NCBI GenBank assembly: GCA_900551635.1
Contig: URWQ01000029.1
Span: forward strand, 1-10,948
Direction: 5' to 3'
From: an uncultured Collinsella sp.
GTDB taxonomy: Bacteria; Actinomycetota; Coriobacteriia; Coriobacteriales; Coriobacteriaceae
Length of the DNA stretch: 10,948 nucleotides
Position numbers and translations under genes: made by a program. A model generated the notes under the pieces. That model did not search any database and was not told the DNA's origin. It saw only the letters and a program-made list of their open reading frames with translations. Positions 5,389-10,948 of this stretch are shown here, in pieces; positions within the stretch are counted from its first letter, which is position 1; each line of letters opens with the position of its first letter.

Positions 5389-7065
5389 TTAAGCGAGCTC
5401 AGCGGTACCCAGATCGGCGTGCTTCTGCGGATCGACATAGAGGTGCTTGATGCGATCGGAGCCGGCGATGGTGTGCGTGTAGAACATCACCGGGATGACC
5501 GGGCAGTCGGCAGCGACCATTGCGTCGGCCTCCTGCATCTTAGCGACGCGCTCCTTGTCGTCAACCGTAGTGCGAGCCTCGTCGACCTTGGCGTCGAACT
5601 CGGGGTTGTTGTAACCAGAGCGGTTGTCGCCACCGAGGGAGTCGGAGTGGAACAGCGGATACAGGAAGTTGTCCATGATCGGGTAGTCGGCAATCCAGCC
5701 CAGACGACCGAACTGATAGTTAAAGTTCTGATACTGCTCGAGCAGGGCAGACCACTCGGGGGTATCGGAGACAGCGGTAACGCCAACCTTGGCGAGGTCG
5801 CCGATGATGGACTCCATGATCTCCTTGTGGCCACCGTCCTGGTTGTAGGAAAGGGTCACACTAATGCCACGGTCACCGTTGGCACCGGCAGGAGCAACCT
5901 TGTCGAGGTACTCGTTAGCCTTGTCGACGTCGTAGGCGCAGAACTCCCATGCGCCCTCCTTGTAGCCATCGATGCCCGGAGGAACAATGCCGTCGGCGGG
6001 GGTACGGGTACCCTTGAAGATGGTCTTGCAGATGGCCTCACGGTTAATGGCCAGGGAGATACCCCTACGCAGGTCAGCGTTGTTGAACGGCTCGGCCGTG
6101 TTGTTGCAGGTCAGGTAGTAGGTGGAAGGCTCGGCGCCGAGCAGCATGCGCTCGCCGTCACCCATGGTGTAGCCGTCCTTGGACACGCCGCGATCCTTCT
6201 TGGCGGCATCGATCTGAGCGACGGGAACGTCGCAGACATCGAGGTTACCGGCCTGGAACTCCTTGTAAGCGGTCTCCATGTCCTTGATGACCTGGAAGTG
6301 GATGCCATCGATCTTGGCCTTGTCGCCATAGTAATCGTCGAACTTCTTGACGTTGATCTCCTGGCCATCCTCCCACTTGCCGTCCATCATGAACGGGCCG
6401 TTACCGACCGGGGCAAGGTAGAAGCTCTTGACATCGGACTCGGCGCACTCGGGAACCGGGGCCAGAGCCGGGTGAGAGGCGACGAAGGGGAAGTCGGCGT
6501 AAGCGGAAGACAGCTTGACGACGAGGGTCTCATCGTCAGGGCACGTAACACCGCTGAGCTCGGTGGCGTTACCGGCAAGCAGATCGTCATAGCCCTCGAC
6601 CATGGAAAGGTGATAGGAGACCTCGGAAGGGCCATACTCGGTAGCGATGGCCGACTTGGTGTTGACCAGACGCTCCCAACCGAGCTTGAAGGACTTAGAG
6701 GTAACGTCGTCACCGTTGTGGAACTTGGCCTTCTTGATCTTGAAGGTAAACTCGGTGGCGTCGTCGTTGGACTCAAAGGACTCGCAAGCCAGCGGAACGA
6801 TCTCGCCCTTCTCGGCGTCGTAAGAGGTCAGAGCGTCAAAGAGCTGATACTCGACCTGAGTACCCTGGTCCTCCTGGACGTTGTAGGGGTCGATGCAGAC
6901 CGGGTTGTTGATGTAGAAGTTCAGCGTCGAACCGGACTCAGAACCGGAAGCGTCGCCGCCCTTCTTGCCACATGCGGCAAGAAAAGCCATGGAGCTCGCA
7001 GCAAGGGTGCCGCCAACAAAGGCGCGACGACCCATAACGGGCTGGTGGAACATAGAATCAGCCAT
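5389..7065 (-). CDS. oppA: Oligopeptide-binding lipoprotein OppA (SBP family 5)
   Basis: A 558-residue extracytoplasmic peptide-binding protein that delivers ligand to OppBC. The signal region has a twin-arginine-like GRRAFVGG (12-19), a short hydrophobic stretch and a lipobox LAAC with Cys32 as the lipidated residue; a Gly/Ser-rich linker follows. The family-5 binding-protein fold is recognisable from LACESFESNDDATEFTF, then KIKKAKFHNGDDVTS and FKLGWERL, and later RRGISLAINREAI and GWIADYPIMDNFLYPLF. The start at 7065 is chosen because AAGGAGG lies 5 nt upstream and the signal peptide then has normal length; an in-frame ATG at 7113 would add 16 unrelated residues. It is the first gene of the operon, as usual for opp. 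Peptide length preference is not readable from sequence. Confidence 0.93.
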   Translation of the reverse strand: MADSMFHQPVMGRRAFVGGTLAASSMAFLAACGKKGGDASGSESGSTLNFYINNPVCIDPYNVQEDQGTQVEYQLFDALTSYDAEKGEIVPLACESFESNDDATEFTFKIKKAKFHNGDDVTSKSFKLGWERLVNTKSAIATEYGPSEVSYHLSMVEGYDDLLAGNATELSGVTCPDDETLVVKLSSAYADFPFVASHPALAPVPECAESDVKSFYLAPVGNGPFMMDGKWEDGQEINVKKFDDYYGDKAKIDGIHFQVIKDMETAYKEFQAGNLDVCDVPVAQIDAAKKDRGVSKDGYTMGDGERMLLGAEPSTYYLTCNNTAEPFNNADLRRGISLAINREAICKTIFKGTRTPADGIVPPGIDGYKEGAWEFCAYDVDKANEYLDKVAPAGANGDRGISVTLSYNQDGGHKEIMESIIGDLAKVGVTAVSDTPEWSALLEQYQNFNYQFGRLGWIADYPIMDNFLYPLFHSDSLGGDNRSGYNNPEFDAKVDEARTTVDDKERVAKMQEADAMVAADCPVIPVMFYTHTIAGSDRIKHLYVDPQKHADLGTAELA

Positions 7066-7164
7066 GCCATCCTCCTTATGAGATAGGACAAAGAAATGTT
7101 CAGTCGGACACATGTCGAGACAATCCGATCCGAACCATCAAAACGCTGCCCGCTGCTATGGCTG

Positions 7165-7193
7165 GTTATGCACAACAGGCCAACGTTTTACAA
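7165..7193 (-). promoter_or_regulatory. Possible promoter for the opp operon
   Basis: On the - strand TTGTAA (7193-7188) and CATAAC (7170-7165) are separated by 17 nt, each matching four of six bases of the sigma-70-type consensus. This would give a leader of about 90 nt before oppA. The match is weak; a second candidate is the TAAAAT within 7205-7212. The octamer GTGCATAA covers the proposed -10 and recurs 42 nt upstream. The rest of the 7066-7302 gap holds no gene; CCGGTTAACGG (near 7231) is a near-palindrome of unknown meaning. Confidence 0.25.
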
Positions 7194-7302
7194 TACAGTA
7201 GCGCATTTTATGCACGATTTGGGGCTAATTCCGGTTAACGGTCAAGAATTTCTTTAGTTGGGCGCAGTATGTGGTGATATTTTTGACTCTGTTACGAATA
7301 TG

Positions 7303-7338
7303 TAAACAAAAAAGGGTCCCGCACTTGCGGAACCCTTT
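7303..7338 (-). terminator. Intrinsic terminator of secG
   Basis: On the - strand a 7-bp stem (7332-7338 with 7311-7317) plus an inner GC-rich 4-bp stem (7327-7330 with 7319-7322) closes an AAGT loop. It is followed by an uninterrupted T-run (complement of six A at 7308-7313) and further T residues. It lies about 25 nt after the secG stop and isolates secG from oppA. Confidence 0.88.
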
Positions 7339-7361
7339 ACAAGTACTTATGCGGCTCGTGA

Positions 7362-7616
7362 TTAGTAGCCCACGATGCCCTGCGGGAAGAAGAACATGCA
7401 CAGCACGACGCACACGGCAAACACGACAGCCATGATGACGGTCAGGCGGTCGAGGTTCTGCTCCATAACACCTGTGGCAGAGCTGGAGTTATACAGCGAG
7501 CTAGCGATCATATCCGAAACGCCGGTACCCTTACCGGAATGCATCAGGACGAGAATCGTCAGCGCCACGGCAGAAACAGCCCAAACGACAAACAGAAGAA
7601 TCTGGAACGGACCCAT
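7362..7616 (-). CDS. secG: Preprotein translocase subunit SecG
   Basis: An 84-residue inner-membrane protein, the accessory subunit of the SecYEG channel that helps SecA-driven export. It has two hydrophobic helices (about 5-25 and 56-78) around a polar loop with the family marker LVLMHSGKGTGVSD (22-35), which corresponds to the LLQxGKGxG-type motif of SecG, and a second-helix entry LDRLTVIMAVVF. Length is normal for the family. ATG 7616 has TAAGGAG seven bases upstream. Its position downstream of pgk-tpiA-gpmI is a common arrangement in Gram-positive bacteria. It sits between two terminators, so it is probably transcribed separately, although I see no clear promoter in 7617-7720. Confidence 0.9.
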   Translation of the reverse strand: MGPFQILLFVVWAVSAVALTILVLMHSGKGTGVSDMIASSLYNSSSATGVMEQNLDRLTVIMAVVFAVCVVLCMFFFPQGIVGY

Positions 7617-7720
7617 AGATAAGCTCCTTAATAGAACAATTCAAACTCCAGTACTGTACCACAATCCCCCGCTCTCCCCTACCTGCCACTCGGGGACGGT
7701 GCGGAAATGGCAGAAATACC

Positions 7721-7754
7721 AAAAAGGGGGTTGCCCGAATATGGGCAACCCCCT
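7721..7754 (-). terminator. Intrinsic terminator of the pgk-tpiA-gpmI operon
   Basis: A perfect 12-bp stem (7725-7736 with 7743-7754) with a 6-nt loop is followed on the - strand by TTTTT (7725-7721). It begins about 25 nt after the gpmI stop. It is a strong Rho-independent terminator, so secG probably has its own promoter or receives limited read-through. Confidence 0.92.
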
Positions 7755-7779
7755 GCAAGAAAACGCTTGGAGTTTTCTC

Positions 7780-9333
7780 TTAGGCCTCGGTGGCGAGCAC
7801 GCGACCCGTCATCTCGGCGGAAGGCTCAATACCAGCCATGGTGAGCATGGTCGGAGCGATATCGGAGAGACGACCGTCCTCGATACCGGTGAGCTGTGCC
7901 TTCTCATCAACGATGATAAACGGCACGCGGTTAGTGGTGTGAGCCGTAAACGGATGCTTGGAACCGTCGGAAGCAACGTCAAACATGTGATCGGCGTTGC
8001 CGTGGTCGGCGGTGATCAGCGCAAAGCCGCCCTTGGCGAGAATCGCCGGGACGACCTTGGACAGGGCATCGTCAACAGCCTCGACGGCCTTAACGGCGGC
8101 GTCGAAGACACCGGTGTGACCAACCATGTCGCAGTTCGCGAAGTTCACAATGTAGAAATCAGCGCGATCCTCGTTGATGGCGGCAACAAGCTTCTCGGTA
8201 ACCTCGGGAGCGCTCATCTCGGGCTGCAGATCGTAGGTAGCGACCTTGGGGGAAGCGACGAGCACGCGCTCCTCGCCCTCCTTGGGCTCCTCGATGCCGC
8301 CGTTGAGGAAGAACGTCACGTGGGCGTACTTCTCGGTCTCGGCGGTGTGCAGCTGCTTCAGGCCATTGGCGGCGATAACGTCGGCCAGGACGTTCTCGGG
8401 GAACGTCTTGGGGAAGGCGACCTCGACGTCAAACGTCGGATCGTACTCGGTCATCGTCACAAAGTGAGAAAGCTTAATCTGCTCGCGCTCAAAGCCGTCG
8501 AACTCCTTGTCCGTGAACACGCGGGTCATCTGACGGGCGCGGTCGGGACGGAAGTTGAAGAAGATGGCCGCATCGCCCTCGTGGATGCCCTCGTTGTGGG
8601 CAGCGAAGGGCTCGACGAACTCGTCGCCGCGCGGATCCTTCTCGTAGTAGGCCTTGATACCGGCAACGGGGTCGACATCGGCATCGAACGCATTGACCAT
8701 GACGTCGTAGGCGCGCTGGATGCGCTCCCAACGGTTATCGCGGTCCATGGCCCAATAACGGCCCGACACGGTGGCAACGCGAGCGTCGCAACCGGTCTCC
8801 TCGGAGATCTTCGCCAGGAAGGCGCAGAACTCGCTCATGTAGCCGGCACCGGACTGCGGGTCAACGTCGCGGCCATCCATGAAGGCGTGGACGCGAACGG
8901 TCTTGACACCGTGCTCGGCAGCCATCTTGACCAGAGCCTCGACGTGGTTCATGTGAGAATGAACGCCGCCAGGGCTCATAAGGCCCATGAGGTGGAGAGT
9001 CTTGCCGTCAGCCTTAACGTCGTCCATAGCCTTGACGAAGACCTCGTTCTTGGCGATGGAGCCGTCCTTGATGGCGTTGTTGATGCGCGAAAGCTCCTGG
9101 AACACGATGCGGCCGGCACCGATGTTGAGGTGGCCCACCTCGGAGTTGCCCATCTGACCGTCGGGAAGGCCCACGTCCTCGCCCGAAGCACCGAGCGTGG
9201 TGTGAGGATACTTCTCGTACAGGCTATCAAGGAAGGGCGTCTTGGCAGCGGCGACGGCGTTCTCACCATCGGCCGGAGCAAGGCCGCAGCCATCCATGAT
9301 GATCAGGAGTGCAGGAAGATGACGCTGTGCCAT
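7780..9333 (-). CDS. gpmI: 2,3-bisphosphoglycerate-independent phosphoglycerate mutase
   Basis: A 517-residue cytoplasmic, manganese-dependent enzyme interconverting 3- and 2-phosphoglycerate in glycolysis. The alkaline-phosphatase-type metal and nucleophile residues are visible: Asp14 in LLIIMDGCG, catalytic Ser64 in GQMGNSEVGHLNIGAGR (59-75), Asp402 and His406 in NCDMVGHTG, Asp443 and His444 in ITADHGNADHM, and His465 in FTAHTTNRVP. Phosphoglycerate-binding segments include MSPGGVHSHMNH (119-130), HAFMDGRDVDP (149-159), SGRYWAMDRDNRW (190-202) and NFRPDRARQ (260-268). Length is normal. The ATG at 9333 lies 5 nt after the tpiA stop with only a weak AGGAC-like site overlapping that stop, so initiation probably depends on coupling to tpiA. 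Confidence 0.96.
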   Translation of the reverse strand: MAQRHLPALLIIMDGCGLAPADGENAVAAAKTPFLDSLYEKYPHTTLGASGEDVGLPDGQMGNSEVGHLNIGAGRIVFQELSRINNAIKDGSIAKNEVFVKAMDDVKADGKTLHLMGLMSPGGVHSHMNHVEALVKMAAEHGVKTVRVHAFMDGRDVDPQSGAGYMSEFCAFLAKISEETGCDARVATVSGRYWAMDRDNRWERIQRAYDVMVNAFDADVDPVAGIKAYYEKDPRGDEFVEPFAAHNEGIHEGDAAIFFNFRPDRARQMTRVFTDKEFDGFEREQIKLSHFVTMTEYDPTFDVEVAFPKTFPENVLADVIAANGLKQLHTAETEKYAHVTFFLNGGIEEPKEGEERVLVASPKVATYDLQPEMSAPEVTEKLVAAINEDRADFYIVNFANCDMVGHTGVFDAAVKAVEAVDDALSKVVPAILAKGGFALITADHGNADHMFDVASDGSKHPFTAHTTNRVPFIIVDEKAQLTGIEDGRLSDIAPTMLTMAGIEPSAEMTGRVLATEA

Positions 9334-9338
9334 ATGTC

Positions 9339-10106
9339 CTACTCGCCTGCCTTGACGACCATAGAGGCAAAGTCGGCAGCCTTAAGCGAAGCGCCACCCA
9401 CGAGGGCGCCGTCAACGTCGGGCTTGGCGACGAGCTCGGCAATGTTGCCGGGCTTAGCGGAACCACCGTACAGGACGCGGATGCCGTTAGCGAGCTCCTC
9501 GCCGAACATCTCCTTGAGGGTCTCACGGATAGCGCCGCATACCTCCTGAGCGTCCTCGGCGGTAGCGGTCTTGCCGGTGCCGATGGCCCAGATGGGCTCG
9601 TAGGCGACGACGACCTGCTTGGGGCAGGTGATCTCAAGACCAGCAAGGCCAGCCTTGACCTGGTTCACGACGTGCTCGACATAGGTGCCGGCCTCGCGGA
9701 CCTCGAGGGACTCGCCGCAGCAGAAGACGGGAACAAGACCAGCAGCAACGAGGGCCTTGGCCTTCTTGTTCTGGTCCTCGTCGGTCTCGTGGAAGTAATC
9801 ACGACGCTCGGAGTGACCGATGATGCAGTAGGTGCAGCCAGCGGACTTGAGCATGTCGCAAGAGGACTCACCTGTGAAGGCACCCTTGGCCTCCCAGTAC
9901 ACGTTCTGTGCACCGAGGGCGATGGGGGCAGCCTGAATGCGGTCATGAACCGTGGTGATGTCGATGGTCGGAGGGCAGACGAGCACCTCGACGCCAGCCG
10001 GAACCTCGGGCAGAGCCTGAGCCAGCTCGTCGGCGAGTTTGGCGGCCTCGGCGACGTCGTTGTTCATCTTCCAGTTACCAGCGATGAGAAGGGTGCGATT
10101 AGGCAT
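9339..10106 (-). CDS. tpiA: Triose-phosphate isomerase
   Basis: A 255-residue TIM-barrel enzyme converting dihydroxyacetone phosphate to glyceraldehyde 3-phosphate. Asn11 and Lys13 lie in AGNWKMN (9-15), catalytic His98 in IIGHSERR (95-102), catalytic Glu170 in [12 protein letters not shown] (168-179, including flexible loop 6), and the phosphate-binding residues in YGGSAKPGN (213-221) and [10 protein letters not shown] (232-241). The more usual form of the YGGS motif has Val where this has Ala216. Start ATG 10106 is chosen because family members begin directly before the [12 protein letters not shown] strand and because GGAGGT lies 8 nt upstream; a longer frame to 10169 is only pgk read out of phase. 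The first 8 nt overlap the end of pgk, indicating translational coupling. Confidence 0.96.
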   Translation of the reverse strand: MPNRTLLIAGNWKMNNDVAEAAKLADELAQALPEVPAGVEVLVCPPTIDITTVHDRIQAAPIALGAQNVYWEAKGAFTGESSCDMLKSAGCTYCIIGHSERRDYFHETDEDQNKKAKALVAAGLVPVFCCGESLEVREAGTYVEHVVNQVKAGLAGLEITCPKQVVVAYEPIWAIGTGKTATAEDAQEVCGAIRETLKEMFGEELANGIRVLYGGSAKPGNIAELVAKPDVDGALVGGASLKAADFASMVVKAGE

Positions 10107-10948
10107 CGAGAAGCACCTCCACTCCGGGCAGGGCCTTACCCTCGACGAGCTCCATGGAAGCGCCACCACCGGTGGAGATCCAGCTCATCTTGTCGGCCAG
10201 GTTGAACTTGTTGACAGCCGCGACAGAGTCGCCACCGCCGATGATCGAGGTGCAGTCGGCCTCGGCGACAGCCTCGGCGATAGCCTGGGTGCCGTGAGCG
10301 AAGTTGTCGAACTCGAAGACGCCCATGGGGCCATTCCAGAACACGGTCTTAGCGCCCTTGACGGCCTCGGCGTAGAGCTCCTCGGTCTTGGGGCCGATGT
10401 CCATACCCTCACGGTCGTCGGGGATAGCATCAGAAGCGACAACCTCGGGGACAGCGTCCTCGCCAAAGTGATCGGCAACGCGGTTGTCGATGGGGAGCAG
10501 GATCTTGACACCCTTCTCCTCGGCCTTCTTGAGCATCTCGCCAGCGCGCTCGACCCAGTCCTCTTCCTTGAGGGACTGGCCAACGGACAGGCCCTGAGCC
10601 AGGAAGAAGGTGTAGGCCATACCGCCACCGATAATCAGGGTGTCAGCGGAGTCGATGAGGTGATCGAGAACACCGATCTTGGAGGAAACCTTGGAACCGC
10701 CGACGATAGCGACGAAGGGGCGCTCGGGCTCGGCGAAGATGCCGGTCAGCGTGTCGACCTCCTTCTCGAGCAGGAAGCCGGCGACGGCAGGCAGGTAAGC
10801 GGCGGGGCCCACGACGGAACCCTGGGCGCGGTGAGCGGTGCCGAAGGCATCGAGAACGAAGACGTCACCATAGGAAGCGAGCTTCTTGGCGATCTCGGGG
10901 TCGTTCTTCTTCTCCCGTTTATCGAAGCGGATGTTCTCCAGCAGCAGC
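10099..10948 (-). CDS. pgk: Phosphoglycerate kinase, 5' end outside the window
   Basis: The last 282 codons of pgk, which makes ATP from 1,3-bisphosphoglycerate in glycolysis; roughly 115 N-terminal residues lie beyond the right edge. The frame stays open to the edge and begins [18 protein letters not shown], the conserved RF loop. [28 protein letters not shown] and [13 protein letters not shown] follow, then the C-domain nucleotide site with [13 protein letters not shown], and the ending [21 protein letters not shown]. No inactivating change is visible. The stop overlaps the tpiA start by 8 nt. It is the first gene seen of the coupled pgk-tpiA-gpmI set; gap may lie further upstream, as in many Gram-positive genomes. 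Confidence 0.95.
   Translation of the reverse strand, partial: LLLENIRFDKREKKNDPEIAKKLASYGDVFVLDAFGTAHRAQGSVVGPAAYLPAVAGFLLEKEVDTLTGIFAEPERPFVAIVGGSKVSSKIGVLDHLIDSADTLIIGGGMAYTFFLAQGLSVGQSLKEEDWVERAGEMLKKAEEKGVKILLPIDNRVADHFGEDAVPEVVASDAIPDDREGMDIGPKTEELYAEAVKGAKTVFWNGPMGVFEFDNFAHGTQAIAEAVAEADCTSIIGGGDSVAAVNKFNLADKMSWISTGGGASMELVEGKALPGVEVLLDA

Noticed and set aside
5419..7086. 555-codon + strand open frame opposite oppA
   Set aside because: Antisense shadow of oppA with Val/Leu/Gly/Asp-rich translation and no recognisable domain.
7066..7113. Upstream start for oppA
   Set aside because: The 16 extra residues would displace the signal peptide from the N-terminus; ATG 7065 has AAGGAGG five bases upstream.
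7375..9549. 724-codon + strand open frame opposite secG and gpmI
   Set aside because: Crosses several genes, two terminators and intergenic DNA; an antisense artefact of codon bias.
10107..10169. Upstream extension of tpiA
   Set aside because: The extra 21 residues are pgk sequence in another frame; ATG 10106 has GGAGGT at good spacing and gives the normal N-terminus.
9309..10205. 298-codon + strand open frame opposite tpiA
   Set aside because: Antisense to tpiA and the start of pgk overlap; no ribosome site or motif.

Overview
The window looks like chromosomal DNA of a high-GC anaerobic actinobacterium. Strongly G/C-ending codons, frequent AGGAGG ribosome sites, and a pgk-tpiA-gpmI-secG glycolytic cluster beside an opp operon suggest a Coriobacteriia member, most likely a Collinsella-type gut bacterium. 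The genus is a judgement from memory of such sequences, not a search result.

Positions 1-570 (+ strand): a terminator-like hairpin, then one open reading frame whose first ~95-100 residues are the N-terminal half of translation initiation factor IF3 and whose last ~70 residues are the C-terminus of acetate kinase (AckA). The halves meet at GIGEND, a string that suits both families. The IF3 C-domain is absent, the usual rpmI-rplT genes do not follow, and the frame ends in a strong terminator. This is the most unusual thing here: a microhomology-mediated deletion/fusion or an assembly misjoin.

Positions 571-1121: about 550 bases without a gene. They hold a strong terminator (593-628), a degenerate array of three 62-nt units (644-829), an otherwise unremarkable stretch, and a symmetrical hairpin (1024-1060) that should end the opp transcript.

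Positions 1122-7065 (all - strand, read right to left): a complete oligopeptide/dipeptide ABC importer, oppA-oppB-oppC-oppD-oppF. OppA is a lipoprotein that captures peptides, OppB and OppC form the membrane channel, and OppD and OppF are the two ATPases. oppBCDF are tightly packed; oppA is separated from oppB by 156 nt holding a hairpin, a layout that usually yields excess binding protein. A ~300-base promoter region lies upstream of oppA.

Positions 7303-10948 (- strand): secG (SecYEG translocon subunit) with its own terminator, and upstream of it the lower-glycolysis genes pgk (5' end outside the window), tpiA and gpmI. pgk overlaps tpiA by 8 nt and gpmI follows tpiA after 5 nt, so the three are one translationally coupled unit ending at the terminator at 7721-7754. 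Apart from the chimeric reading frame and the intergenic repeats, these are ordinary housekeeping genes. I did not find a new defence, mobile or biosynthetic system.
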